A stretch of DNA of 64,000 nt from Antrodiella citrinella. Lineage: Eukaryota; Basidiomycota; Agaricomycetes; Polyporales; Steccherinaceae. Where the stretch lies: the NCBI GenBank assembly GCA_004802725.1, contig SGPM01000117.1, positions 1 to 64,000 of the forward strand, written 5' to 3'. The notes beneath the pieces are model-generated. The model did no database searches. It had not been told where the DNA came from and worked only from the letters and a program-made list of their open reading frames with translations. A program made the position numbers and the translations under genes. Position 1 is the first letter of the stretch, and the number at the start of each line of letters is the position of its first letter. Positions 1-15,600 of this stretch are shown here, one piece after another.

Positions 1-508
1 CGTGCGCTGTCTCCGCCGCCCGGGAGGAAGGTGAGGCAGGCGGCGGGGTGGAGGGGCTTGTCGGTGGATTTGATCACGAACCCGGAGGTTGTAAGGACGT
101 CTCCGCCCGAGTCGGTGAGGGGGTCTTTGGATCTGGGTGCTGGGAGCGGGGAGGGTGACGGGCAGGAGGTTGTGGGGGTGGAGGAGCGGTTGGATGGGCG
201 GACTGTGGGTGTGCTGTGGAGGAAATCGCGGTTGGAGGGGACGAAGTTGAGGGAGATCTGGTGCGCTTCGTGTTCCCTTCTTCTGGGCCTTCTCATGCTC
301 ACATAGTGCTTTCTTTTGGTCTCGTAGGACGGAATGCGACCCTACGAACTTCGGCAGCCTCGACAGAGTCGCGTTCGTCAAGGGGATGTGGCGCATCGAC
401 GAGGAGCTGCGACGCGTGCAGCTCACGCGACGCCACCGTCCCAGTGCGAGTTTGAGCCCGACGATCCGACAGGCGCATCGCAAGCCGTCGAAACCGATCC
501 TCCGCTGA
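1..508 (+). CDS. C-terminal fragment of a probable EH-domain protein (partial)
   Basis: The reading frame is open from the left edge, so the 5' part lies outside the window. Exon sequence 1-260 joins 328-508 across a 67-base intron (261-327, GTGCGC donor, CTCGTAG acceptor), and the split Trp codon rejoins cleanly. The joined end contains a stretch with the pattern RLEGTKLREIW, then D-P-T-N-F-G-S-L-D, then FVKGMWRIDEEL. This follows the second half of an EH domain: a helix ending in IW, an EF-hand-like loop, and a hydrophobic helix. EH domains bind NPF peptides in endocytic and vesicle-traffic proteins. A C-terminal EH domain would suit an EHD/EH-containing trafficking protein, but the rest of the protein is not visible. 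The upstream part is low-complexity and Pro/Gly/Glu-rich. The family assignment is inference from a short motif; the exon structure is firmer. Confidence 0.55.
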
Positions 509-887
509 CGCGAGTGTTTTTTTGTAGATTAAGATCAATTCAATCTCTTGTGTATTTTGCTTACGAACACGTATACCCTCGCTTTCTTTGCAGCCGTTTA
601 GGCTTAACATACCCACCACACATACACGCACGCGCACAGACGTCTCTCGATCTTAATGCGATGGAACTTTCCTTGACGTTTGCGATGGGCTTCAGCGTTT
701 GAAAGCAACACTACAACAAGGGTAGGTACACAGCAACCAAGCAGCGATAACAACCGACCAAGCAAGCAAGACTCTACAATCCTCCAAGTAAATACGTATT
801 GTCTCAAAGTTCTTCAGTGTTCACAGTCCTCTGTCCGCACATCCGCTCACGATTTCACAACCCTAATCCACAGCCCGCACCCAGCAC
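509..887. other. convergent intergenic spacer
   Basis: These 379 bases separate the 3' ends of the EH-domain fragment and the methyltransferase gene. I see no supported gene, RNA or repeat. The stretch is relatively AC-rich and probably holds the two 3' untranslated regions. Confidence 0.6.
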
Positions 888-3800
888 TCAATACGCATCC
901 GAGTCGTACATCTCGATTTCGGGACTCGCCGCCCGCTCCCGTTCCTCCACGCCCTCCTGCGCCCTCCACATCGTGTACAGCGCCTTCCCGAGCTCCTTTC
1001 CTAGGGCGAGGCCGAGCGGGATGGGCACTGCGTTCCCGATTTGTTTGAGTTGCTGCGGGTGGGGCACGGTCAGCGAGTGTGCAGAGTCACTGTGAGCGGG
1101 ACTCACGTCGTTGATCTGCCCACTCGTCGAGTTCTGCAACGACAGGAACTGGTAGTGGTCCGGGAACCCCTGGGACCGCGCGCACTCCCGCACGGTGACG
1201 ATGCGCTTTTGCTAATGGACGCGGCCCCGCTCAGCGATCGGCGTAGGTTCCTAGAGCGGAATGGACTTACCGTGGGGTGGAGGACGCTCCCGCCTTTCGC
1301 GCCCGGGTTCACCTTGGTCAGAGCCGTCCTGAAGTGGCCGTCCCCGTCGATCCGGCCCAGTACAGCTGAGGTGCGTCCGCGTTAGTGCGTGTCGTAGAGA
1401 CGAGAGATAGAGACTCACATTTATACCCAGATCCTTTCTTGCTCGGCATCGAGAGCTCGGGAGGCAACACTGCTCGACATCGCGTCAGCGTACGTTCGAA
1501 AACAGCAAACAATCCACAGCTACTTACGTTCGTGGTTCGCCTTGGGCTCCATAGGTATATTCGTCACCCTGCGCACAACAGTGTTCATCAGCTCGACGTC
1601 CAAGTCCAACCAGCACGACACCACGAAACCCACGACTCACCGCTCCACCATCAACGCGCTGAACTTCGCCGAATAATGATACTTCACGCGCCCGCGGTCG
1701 CCCATCTGCCGGCGCATGAACAGCTGGTAGCGGTTCGCCGGCTTCCGCGCGTACGCCACCGCGTTCTCGTACCCCGCGCACGACGTCCGGTCGTTGATCG
1801 CGGACACTTGCGCGATACCGTGTGCGCGCCGCCCGGCGGTCTCGCGCGCGTCGGCGGCGGTCTTGCGCAGGACTTCGTGCGGGTTGATCCTGCGGGCGTC
1901 GTGTGGCGGCGTCAGGTGTTGCGTCGTGTCGCGAGAGGCGGATGGGTGCTTACCAGTCGAAAGCGGGCTACGAAGAAACCAAACGTCGACGTCGGGTTTC
2001 GAATACACAATAATGCGTTTGTTTGCACTCACCAGGTCCGAGATGGCATCCATGGACGTGACTGAAGGCATCGGAGCACATTGGTGGTGAATCTTGGGGT
2101 CGTCGGAGCCGTCGTCAGAGCCGTTCACCCAGCTGACCCGTGTAGGCGGCTTCAACACATCCCCGTGCGGGAGGTTGATGTTCTGGGTAGGCTCAGAGAA
2201 GAAGTGTGTCGGGACCGGGAACTTCGGGAGAGGCAGATCCCGCCTCGCTCCCCAGAAGATGACTCGCAGTCTGCCTTGGGGGGCGCCGTATTGGCCTGCT
2301 TGCAGAAGCTTGAACCTCGCTTGATACCTGGAGAAAAATAAAAAAAGTCAAAGTCAGAAAAGAGGGGTGATGTGGGAGAACGGGGGAAGGGACTCGCCCA
2401 AGACCGATGAGAGACCTGAGGATGAACTTGATCACGCCCATCCTCACAGAGTACTTCTCTCCTCCATTCTTCTGCTGCTGTTGCTGGGAGAGGGTGTGGT
2501 ACACCATGCCTTTGACATTCTCCAGCAGGAAGTACTGGGGCCTGTAGAACTCCACATAGGAGAGCATGTTGGCAGGCATCGTGCTCCTAAGATGCAAGGA
2601 TTAGTGAAGAGGAGAAAAGAGATAAGCAGCAGTGCACACCTCATATCATCTGCTTTCTGTTAAAATAATAATAATAAGCAAGGGACATGTAGAATAGACA
2701 ACAATCACATACCTTGTTGTGGTTCATCCCAGAGAAACTCTGACATGGTGGGCCTCCAAAAATGAAATCCACCTCTCCAGGCATGGGCATTGAGGGCAGC
2801 TCCTTGGGATCAGCCTTGTTCAAGCTTGTCAAGGGTGATGGCTTCTTTCCTTCAAATGACAAGATAGCATGCGCTAGTAGAGCATTAGAGCACTGGTTGT
2901 ACACCACAGTGTTCTTGTGGTTGGCACTGCAGAGACCTCAGCACAACAGGTACAATATAGTAAAATAGTAAAAACAAGGTACTCACCCATGAGTGAGAGC
3001 AATAACAGGCTCAAATTCAACAGCCCACTTGGTCTTGACAAATCCAGAGAAATTGAAGCCAGTTGAGAGTCCTCCAGCACCAGCAAAGAGTTCCAAGCCT
3101 CTCAGAGGACCATGCTCAGCAAGCAGGGATGCCTGCTCTTCTAGTGCAGCAGAATGCTCAGCTAGACAATCTGGACAAGGCTTCAGAATCTTGGCAGACA
3201 GAGGGGTGAGCTCATCAAGACTGTCTGGGTCTGGAGAATCACAGAGCAAATCAGCATAATAGTGATCATCATGCTCCACCCATTTCTCCAGTTCTGAGTG
3301 AGAAACTGTACTGGGATGAATGACAAAGATCCTGTCATCAATGACTTCCAGAGGTCTAGCATACAACATCTTGGATGTCAAGTATAGCCTCCTCTGTGTA
3401 CAACATTAACACAAAACAAACAAAGATCATGAACAGCACTCACATCATCAGCAACCACACCCTCTTTGGTGGAATCCTTGGCCAGCAGACTGTATCTTGC
3501 AAAAAGCCTGAGATGCACAAACCATTCCTCTTCATCCTTGTAGAACTCCACAATCTGGGCCACCTCATAGAGACCATGAAAGGACAGTGAAGGCCTAACA
3601 TAGACAAAATCTCCTTGATGATAAGCATGGTCGACATGCGACATGCCCCCATCTGGGAGAGGCAACCACTTGGCAGCTTCTTCTTCCAGTTTCTTGACTC
3701 CACATGAATAGCAAGGTCGCAAGGGCTCACAGGCTTTGATAGCTGCCTGGTGCTGTTCAGGAGTGATCTCCATAAAACAGGAGTCATCTTGATCCCAACT

Positions 3801-5889
3801 CAGTCTGCAAACATCATCAGCAAGAAAGTCAAAGTTCCAGAATAAAACTCACCCAGTGAAAAAGTCATTATCATCATATGCAAGGTTGGGAAGAGGCTCT
3901 TCATCTGAAGGCTCCAACACCCTCAGATTGCACTTCTGATAGATGCAATCCAAGTCTAAATCATCACACTCATTCATGAGAAAGAGTGCTTGAGAATGGG
4001 CAGTCTCTTGCAGAAGGATCTGGGATCCAGGCTGATACCATTGGGCATGGAAAAGCTTCCTACCCTCCTCCTCAAAGAAGTAACATATCTTGGCAAACCT
4101 ACAACAAGTCAGAGGTATACAGAAACCAATTTTAAACTGAGCATACCATTTGGTGTTTACAAGATGATTTGTGCTTGTTGACTCAACCATCTGGGCATTC
4201 TTCATCCTGGTATCATTAGTGTCTTCTCCAGGAACTATAATCACAGAATCCCCAATCTATAAAATCACATGAGTTCACTTCCAAGTTAAACAAGATAAGA
4301 TAGCACCTTATAGAGCACACCATCAATTCTGACAGACTGGTAGTGCCCAGAGCCCATCTCAGTCTCTTCATCCCACTGAACATCTCCATGGTTGCTTGTA
4401 TGAATAGTAGTGACAGGAGGCCCCTCTTGGATTTGCTCCAGATTGAGAGGTACCTTTCCAGTCACTTGCATGGGCTGAATAAACAGATTTCTTGCAAATT
4501 GGCGGACTCTGTATGTGACCACAGTCCGCTTGGCCTGAACACTAGGCCTAGCAAGAACTGAGGGGCTCACTCTCATACCCTCATTACTCAAAAGGTGGAC
4601 CAAGAGGGGCACATTCTCCAGGACACTGTGCAGTTGGTTACTCTCAGCAAATAGATCTTTGAGAGACTGCACAATGAAAGCTTGCTGTGGAGCTATGAGT
4701 TACAGAGAATCAAACTGGAACAGCCACATAAGCACTTACAGTGTTGTCATCCACAAAATCAGCTACAGAGACAGTTTGACCTGTGACCTTTTCAGCTTCA
4801 CCATTCATATCTTGCACCAGAAGGTCCTGGAACTGTATGACATCTAGTTCAGGGTCATCAAGAGATGAGGACACCACCAAATGAAATAAGTGGTGCCTTC
4901 TCCAGAACTCTGCAAACAGTGGGGCATAGGAAGCTGAAGGCACATCTAAAATGTACCAAGCAAATTCTGTCCTAATGTAGATTTTGCTGTGCACTGACAG
5001 TCAGCTCTGTAAACAAGGAGAACAAACCAAGAATTACCTGTCCAGAGTATCCTCTTCCCCAGCTTCACTGACATAGTTGACATCCACCTCCAGGATGTCT
5101 GTCAATGCCACAACCAGCTCATCATCATCCTCCACTACCCCAAGGTCTTCTCCATCATCTATCCAGGCAGCAACGATGCCACTGGCACCAATCCCATGAG
5201 GGCCATCTCCAGCACAGTATAGATCATGAAACGAGACCATCTCGTTACCATCCAGACGATAGACTGTAAAGTCCGAGAGCACACGGACAGGAACATATTC
5301 TGGAGAATTGTCCTCTTCCGGCAGCAGTTCACCGTAAACCTCAAGGTCGTACGTCTCCGGAGTTTCATCCAGCTCTGGGACATATATCTGAGCAGATGCT
5401 ACAAACCAGAGTCAACAACCCATGCATGCATACAATGATGACAGCTCACCCAAATTTTCACACTCTTGACTGTCATATTAGAGTGAGAAATTGAAACATG
5501 TCAAAAGGTAAGAGGTCTGACGTACCCAACAACAGTACGAGAACTGTTGGATTGATGCTCTTCATCCATCAACATATCACCATTGTCCAAGACCTCCTGT
5601 TCATCTCCTGATGCAGCCTGTTCCCCGTCGTCCCAGTCATTCTCCTCTCCACGTCCGGAGGATGTCTCGCTACCGCGGCGAACTTTACGGGCAGCGGGCC
5701 TAATGGGACGGAATGATCAGAAGCATGGTAAGATTTGCTGTGTTGCGGTGCTTACCTTGGATGCTTCCCTATGAAACCTGCCTTCAGGGTCTCTTTGCTC
5801 CGCGTCCTGTACCGGACGGGTGACCCGCACCACCATGAGGAAGTCTTGCGACGTCGGATCGCGTCGAATTTGGAGCTTACGCTGACCAT
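888..5889 (-). CDS. DNMT1: DNMT1-type DNA (cytosine-5) methyltransferase with RFTS and two BAH domains
   Basis: The gene spans 5.0 kb with many short introns, and the protein is roughly 1,250-1,300 residues (estimate). Reading on the minus strand: a basic N-terminus, an acidic linker, an RFTS domain ([12 protein letters not shown] near 5270), a first BAH domain (about 4300-3850), a second BAH domain (about 3770-3240), then the catalytic domain. The catalytic motifs are all present: motif I ([12 protein letters not shown], about 3080), motif IV ([10 protein letters not shown], about 2745), motif VI (LLENVKG, about 2520), motif VIII (QGRLR, about 2260), motif IX ([10 protein letters not shown], about 1180) and motif X (QIGNAVP, about 1035). 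No CXXC zinc finger is seen. It should methylate CpG in the nucleus, probably as a maintenance enzyme. The start at 5889 was chosen because only that frame joins exon 1 to the next exon across the intron at about 5696-5755; the longer open frame beginning at 6112 does not. The middle of the gene is almost free of CpG. Confidence 0.93.
2582..5173. other. CpG-depleted block inside the methyltransferase gene
   Basis: By direct reading, this 2,592-base stretch has only six CpG dinucleotides (cytosines at 2872, 3632, 3639, 3718, 4503 and 4527). GpC, TpG and CpA are all common in it. Immediately outside, CpG is frequent: 5221-5280 alone has four, and the 900-2340 segment is dense in them. The block covers exons and introns alike, from the RFTS domain to catalytic motif VI, and the reading frame is intact throughout. 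The pattern fits long-term CpG methylation with deamination, but methylation itself cannot be seen here. Confidence 0.95.
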
Positions 5890-6311
5890 GATAGGTCCCC
5901 GCGCGAATCAAGAGGGGACTATGGACGACGGCGACTCGAGTAAGGACCTGTGAGAACTTGAACGTTTGAGGGTGAGACCGTTGAACAGGGTTCAAAAGTA
6001 GAGAAGAAAGGTAGGATTTCTCCGTGACGGCGAGTTGTAAGATATGCTTGGCGAAGGAGGGGAATGGGTGATGAAATCTGACTATCACTTGACGGTGAGG
6101 ACGAGGGGCCACGCCAGAAGGTATCGCGGAAGTCAGACGACGGAACGGAAAATGCTGTCGCGTCGGTGAAGGGTATCAGAGGTGGAATGGTGTGCGCAGG
6201 TCACCGAAAGCGGGGCACCAAACGGAACGGGCGTAGGACTCGACGTATTGTCGAAATTCGGCCAAGAGTCAACTAAGAGACTCGCGTTCAACAAAGTTCA
6301 GGTCGCGTACG

Positions 6312-6325
6312 GTCACATATGTGAC
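6312..6325. promoter_or_regulatory. 14-bp perfect palindrome between DNMT1 and MCM7
   Basis: GTCACATATGTGAC is a perfect inverted repeat in the divergent promoter, 78 bases upstream of the MCM7 start codon. A third GTCAC half-site follows at about 6331. This looks like a dimeric transcription-factor site; the factor is unknown. Confidence 0.4.
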
Positions 6326-6341
6326 ACTTGGTCACAACAAG

Positions 6342-6347
6342 ACGCGT
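6342..6347. promoter_or_regulatory. MCB-like element (ACGCGT) upstream of MCM7
   Basis: ACGCGT is the MluI cell-cycle box bound by MBF-type factors at G1/S in yeasts. It lies 56 bases before the MCM7 start codon. Replication-licensing genes are classic MBF targets, which makes the site plausible; one hexamer alone is weak evidence. Confidence 0.4.
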
Positions 6348-6402
6348 CGGTGGTTTGACTCTTAGCCACCTCTTCTCCGTTCCTTCATCCCGTATTCTGG
6401 CC

Positions 6403-9189
<2,787 letters not shown>

Positions 9190-9450
9190 CTCGGCTAGGA
9201 CGTGTAACAACGCTGCTTTGCTCACTCGTCTGTTGAATAATCGGTCGTATACCCTCATCTCGCTCTGCTTGTCGTGCTGCGTCTCTACTATTTGTAAGGT
9301 ATCCGTGTTGTGTATTTTCATTGTCATATAAATATTATCACTTGCGAAAGATTATAGAAAACGGTATCAGCATAAATCTCCAACAACAACACCGCCAATA
9401 TGAGAAATAAAAGCTACATGCGAGACGTGAAACCAAACCGCTCACAAGGG

Positions 9451-12334
9451 TCACCGCGCATCCGACGCATGTTCCCAGCTCTCCCCACTGTTGTTGCTAC
9501 CAGTCCCCTCAGGACTGGGAGCACGCTCTCGTAATGGTCCTGGTGTCACTTCTTGGGTTTGAGGTGAATCTGGCTCATCTTTGTAACGCGAAGGAGCAGG
9601 TGTCAGGCCTGCAGCTGTCGAAGGATCGTCGTCCAAGAAGCCGGCATGATAGGTCAAGCCTTCCGACTGCTGCATCCCGCTCCTCAACCCGGTCTCTTCA
9701 TCAGCATCGTCATCCGAAACCTCGCCAAAGGCGTCGTACAGCTCCCTCGTCCGTGGTCTGCCACCGACAGTGCTCATGGGGAGGTTGTCCGTAGGTAAGC
9801 TGCTGTAGTTCTTGCGACGGGCGACACGTCTGCGCCAGAAGAAGATGGCTGCGGCGATACCGAAGAGAGCGACTACACCGATGGCGACGAAGAACCAGAC
9901 TTGGGTGGTCACGAGGGTAGATAAATCTGAGAACCAACCCTGGTCCGGTGTTGGCGTCGAGGTGGTACTCGGGGAGCTGGACGGGGTAGGAGGTGTAGCA
10001 ACGTCGTCGCCGCCGGGGAAGGCGGGCTTGTCAGCATCACCTTCAGCAGCACCAGGATCACCGAGGTGCTCGGTAGGCTTGGGATGCTGCTTGCTTCCAG
10101 TGGCAGTGGGGAGGTCGATGGTTGGGCTGGGGGCACCTGCCTCGAAGAGTGGTGGAAGGGTCGAGTCGAGTACAGGGACGTCATATACAGGAATATCCTT
10201 CGATGCGTCAATGGCGGATCCCCACATGGTCATAGTCCAGCCGAGGAACGTCCCAGTCTCATCCTCCTTGTTCTGGTCAGATACACGAATAGTCCATGTA
10301 CCAACAGGGTTCTCGTCCCTGATCAGAGGTGCAATCAGAATATGTACCGTATTATCCACCTGACGAACAAGACTCACCAATGCTTGACAGTCATGAATAC
10401 CCAGCCCGGGAAACCAGTCTGATCTGAGTCTTGATAACGCTTGGCAGCCAATATACTCTTGACACCGTTGGGACTGACGAGCTCAACCTCAACATCACCT
10501 CGGCGGGTATGGGTGATCCACACTTTGACGGTGATATGTTCAAGCTTCTCGAAGTTGCGACGGGAGAGACCGTCTTGGCTGACCTGAACAGTGCTAGTTA
10601 CGCCACCAGCAACGATTTCAGTGCCGCCAGAGGTGGAAAGGAAAAGGTCCATGGTACCACCGTTGACCTGCACGACGGGAAGGTCCAACCAGACTTGCGG
10701 CTTCACCGACGTCCACTCTTGAGCAGCCTTGACAAACTGGTATCCGTTGATGGCCCCGTAACCGTACTTGTAGCTGAACGGTCGGCCAGCTGCTGTTGTT
10801 TCCCAGTCAGGATCGTCAGGGTTGACCTGAACGGCAGATTGGACACAAATATGTTGGATATCGCGCCAAGAGAGATCCGGACTAAGACACATCAATAAGT
10901 CACAAAATACAATGAGAAGTGACATGCAGACTGACCGTGCACTCATGCCAAGAGCGATGACACCAGCCGCGTTGGGTGCAGCAGCAGAGGTACCACCGTG
11001 ACTCGACGAGCACTTGTTCTTGCCGATATCCGTCGTGACCTTGAAGTTACAATCAGTAAAGCGAGGAGATCAGCCATTAACATCAATGACTCACAATATG
11101 ATTACCGCTACCAGACGAGTATGCGACCACCATGTTGGCTGCACATGCCTCGGAGTAGTCGGGATGAAGACCTTTATAATCTAGTGCAGCTACGGTGACA
11201 GAGAAGATAGAGTTGGTATATCCATCGAAGTTGCATTGGTCCCCGTTTCTACCACCATTTCCGCTGGCGAAAACAAACACGGATCCTTTCCCTCCACGAC
11301 CATTCTGAATGCCATTCACCATGGACTTCTTGATGAGGTATCCTGGACCCTCCATAGCCCGGCCATTATCTGGAGGACCCCAACTGCAAGAGAAGATAGA
11401 AGTGTTCTGGAATCCATAGTTGAGCGCTGCAGCCTCGTCTACATCGGAGATAGGCCCCGAGAGGATACGTATACCGGCGACTTTTGAGTCGTATGCAATA
11501 CCAACACCACAGACATCGTTTTTGACGGCAGCAATCTGTCCTGCACAGCGTGTACCGTGGTGGTCGTCGAAAAGAACGGGGGCAGGCAAGTCCGTGTGAT
11601 CGTTGTAGTCGTGAGAACCCTCTGCGTCCTGCGGATTCCTTGGTCAAAAATTTTGTGGAACGGATTCAGGGAAACACACGTACGAAATTGGCAGCCAAGT
11701 CGTCGCTGTTGTAGTCTAAGCCATCATCTACCAGCGCGGATATGATACCGTGACCCGTGATACCCATGTCCCATACACCGGTAACATTCATCATATGCTG
11801 CGGGTAATCGTCGTTCACCAGATGCCACTGGTTGGTGAACTCTGGGTCCAAAATTCTCATCCGCATCGCGACAGCCTCTGAAGTCTCTAACCCAACTGCA
11901 TCCGGCCCTGGTATTGGAGGGGGCGCACGCTTGACCCGCTGCCGCAACTCCTGCCGTTCGAGATACTTGACTGAGTGAATGACCCGTCGACTATGTTCGA
12001 CCTCCTCCGAGCGAGAATAAAGCGAAGATGAGGCTCTGGATTGCAGGTCCTCGAAAGCTCGTAGGACACGGTCTTGAGGTTCCCCCCGGGCAGTGAGCTG
12101 CTGCAATGGTGGCTTCGGTGAGCGCACCAGCCAATGATCCCGAAGTTCCCCTGCTTGCTCTACAACCTCGACCCCTAGTGAGCGCGCGACCTCGGCCAGC
12201 GAAGCACCAGCGGCGGTGGGTACGTGTTCGATAACATAGTAGTCGTGAGTAGTGTAATGGCGTTTCGCAGGCCGTGCAGCGAGGACTTGGTCGTGAAGAA
12301 GCAAAGCAAATAATAAAGCAAAAGAGAACCTCAT
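9451..12334 (-). CDS. KEX2: kexin-type proprotein convertase (KEX2)
   Basis: Golgi membrane serine protease that cleaves secretory precursors after dibasic sites. The N-terminus is a signal peptide (MRFSFALLFALLLHDQVLA) followed by a propeptide. The subtilisin-like catalytic domain has Asp in ALVDDGLDY (about 11720), His in DDHHGTRCAGQ (about 11550), the SCSWGPPDNG oxyanion region (about 11380) and Ser in HGGTSAAAPN (about 10980). A P-domain follows (about 10720-10270, HTRRGDVEVELVSP). A Ser/Thr/Pro-rich stalk leads to one transmembrane helix (VWFFVAIGVVALFGIAAAIF, about 9840-9900) and a cytosolic tail. This is the full kexin layout with nothing missing. It converges on MCM7 with 261 bases between the stops. 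Confidence 0.95.
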
Positions 12335-12648
12335 TGCACCAGAGGCTTGCAGACGAACGGGGTCGTCGTCTGCTACGATGAAGAAGAGAAAATAGGAAAG
12401 AGTGATGGAATGGAGGAGGACGGTGTCAGCGGGGAGATGAGAGCGAATTGCACGCGCGGTGGCGGTGGTATCGAGTGTCTCAAATTGGGAGCGCTTTCAT
12501 CAATCCTTGATCCACATCAGAGTCTCACCGCGGTCTGACCTATCCTCAAATATTCAGCTGCAAAACCGTCGCAATGTGCATAGCATACATAGACACGTCT
12601 TGCTACTGAACTAGCTAGTACTGGACCCAATTACATTCGTCGTGGCAC
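12335..12648. other. spacer between KEX2 start and POT1 stop
   Basis: These 314 bases should contain the KEX2 promoter and the POT1 3' region. I see no gene, tRNA or repeat. Confidence 0.5.
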
Positions 12649-15600
12649 CTACAAATCGCCCGACAGGACCGTATGGTCCAAGAGCATATACTGACGCTCA
12701 CCCGACTCCGACTTCCCGCTCAGCACAATAACATCTAGCCAAGGCGTATTGCATGGAACGTCGTCCTTCACCTTGCCTTCGTGCTTGTCTATCAAATCGC
12801 CAACAGCAGGCGCAAGGCGTTTCCTGAACTCCTTATAAGTATCCTCGTCTTCTCTGAGATCGGCAGCTTCCAAGCCGCTCAGCATTGTACACTGATCAGA
12901 CACTGAGCCCAAACCAAGTGACTTAAAACGTGAACACATACTGCACCATTGATGCCCACGCGGATGACATCTCCATGTTCGTCCTCAAGCCTGAAATAGA
13001 AACGGAATGTGGGCTGGAGGAAACTGTCTGCCGTATCTTCGACGCAGGCCGGACAGTCGTTCATGTTCGCCGGAATGCTACGATTCGTGATCAACAGCGT
13101 GCCACATCATATAACAGTGTATCATACGTACTCTTCCTCGCAGTTCGTGCAGTATAGGCCGACACAGTTTACCGGATCCATCGGCCAGAAATCGACGACC
13201 CGAGCCACGATGCGGAAACGACAGGGACATCGTTCGTGAGCCAGCACCTTCTTGATAGGTAAAGGCCTGGGCAGTGGTCCCTTTTCATTTGACGTGGGGA
13301 GCCTTCTCTCCGGGGGTGGCTTCAATGGCTGCGGCAGAGCTTTCGGTTCAGCGGCAGCCTGCTTACGGCGAGAGGGAGCGCCAGGCTTAGCAGCTGCAAG
13401 CTGCTTGGCTTTGTACTCCTGTTCGCACGCTTCCTTGCGCCTGTAGCAAGACCGATGAGTCAGGATGGGAAGCGGCGAGACAAAGAGAGAAGACATACTG
13501 CAGCAGTTCGATCAACTCCTCGTTTCCACTATTCTGGGGCTGCAATTTGCAAATTAGTCTTTCGTTGCCACCCAGACGACCAGCAATGTTTCCGTCTACG
13601 CCTGGAAGGGATGGCTTTAGCCTCAAGTTCTTGATAGAGATGTAATTTCCAAGCTCGAGGCCCTCCGCCACTTTACTCTGTTCGTCAAAGAGAGTGATTT
13701 TCACAATACGATCGACACCTATGAGGTGCGTGACCTGGGAATCGATATACACGGGCGCAAGGTCGGGACGCGATGTATAGTCGGTGACGTATATGTACTT
13801 GCGATCTTCCTTTGCAGAGATGGCGAGCAGCTACCATGGCTAGGTCAGGGTGCGCTTACGGTGTCAATCAGAATGCAATATACCTGAACGGTACAACTGA
13901 AGTGTTTCTCTGGGATCGCCTCTGAGAACAGGCGATGCGGAAACTCATTGAGTCCTGCCGCTTCCGAGTCCTGTTCCCATTTAAGCTTCCGACTACGGCC
14001 GAATTCTCAGCTGATCACGACCAGAAAAACAACAACGACGTACCTCAACAGGTCGCTCAGACGAGGTGACTCTTCCAGCTTGTCCACGTCCAGTTTCTCG
14101 AATTTCCACGACTCCGAGATACTTCCCTCGTAGTATCCTGCCGAGTCCGTCTTGATTCTCGCGTTTGGCAGCGAGAAGAAATCACCCCGTTTCATGTCAG
14201 TTTCAGCGTACTCTGCAGCATGTTTCCATGTTTCGATCTTGAGCACCATATTAGAGAGCGAGGGCGGACACCAGTTGGCATCCACTATGGGGAGGTTTTC
14301 GTTCGTGGTATAGTCGGTGACGTAAATGCTGTAAACATTCGGAGTGTTGTTTAGATGACCATGGAGAATCTATAGAAGTCTTTCAGCGTGATTCTCGTAG
14401 AGTGTATATTCAGATTTCTACCTCGACAGTACAGTCAAAATACCCATCAGGAGGTGCCATGGGAGATACATCCTTGATCAGTCTATGCACCCTCTGGACT
14501 CGTCTAGTGGGCGCGGGGAGCGAAGCGTCGATATCTCCCCCTATTTGCACAACTACAGCCTTGCTCAATTTCTCATTGTGCTTGTGCACCACATCGCACC
14601 ACCAACTGCCCAGACGAAGGCAGTATCGTTGTTCGACTTGGTCTAACTTTGGCGGACTGCCATTTGCAGACAAGGAGGCTGGTCCGCCGTGCCTGATTTT
14701 ACCGGTCTTCGGTTCGTAGACAGACCAAAACCAAGGTTTGAGCGATTGACATGCGCCATTTACACCTCCATGCCAGTCCAATATCTTATTACACAGACGT
14801 CCGTACGCGTCAGCACTTGACTATTCCACGACCAGTCAATGCACTCACCTTCACAGTGCGTAACATAATTACATTACCAACATCGACGTCGGGCAATTTC
14901 TCCCGATCCGTGAAACACATTACTTTGAATCCATGAGTGATATCACTTCCATCTACGTTGGACGGGTCGACTAGAGTGAGCGTTATCTTCCAGTCTGATG
15001 CAACTATACATGAGTATGCAAAAATTGTGGAGACGACTAGGCGCACCTTTCGCTGTCTTAGACAACGATGTCGTTGCTGCTACGATACCGATGACATTGA
15101 CAAATTTATTACCCGCGACCAGATCGTTCAGCGGAGTATATGTAAGTCCCTTGTCACCTCATCAGCCAATGCAAGCTTGGAACAGTAGACATAGTAACAT
15201 ACCGCTGAACCTACGCATCCCGCTTCGAGTTCCGAACCCGTCTCAGAAGTCTGAGCAACCTTTTGTGACGCACTAGGAGGTGGTAAGACTGTCTGGAATT
15301 CGACGGCAGCAAGAGATGTTTGAGAAGAAGATCCCAGAGGATGTGCAGAAGATGTAGACTCCGTCAAAGATGAGGCGTCCCTAGGTGCAACACCATTAGA
15401 AGCGTCACCACTGGACGTCCGAGCCAAATTCTCCACGTACTCTGCACGAGGTCCGCAATTTTTCACGTCTGACTGGGCTTTCAAAAGCGCAAGCTCACGT
15501 GCTTCCTTTCCTGCCCTTCTTCTCTCGCGTTTCGCAGTCTTCTTGCTCATTTGCTCGGGGTTGAGTTTTGGCGGGGGTGCGGACAGTTCACGACTATTGC

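Noticed and set aside
2582..5173. horizontal transfer as the reason for the CpG-poor block
   Set aside because: The block begins and ends inside the coding sequence of one intact gene, and both ends have the local CpG-rich composition, so a transferred gene is not a good explanation.
2582..5173. classic Neurospora-type RIP (CpA to TpA)
   Set aside because: CpA and TpG are abundant and only CpG is missing. The frame is intact with no stop codons, unlike RIP-damaged genes.
5717..6112. 131-codon minus-strand open frame starting MAPRPHRQ upstream of the methyltransferase
   Set aside because: It overlaps the true first exon in a different frame and hits a stop when joined to the next exon. The frame starting at 5889 joins cleanly.
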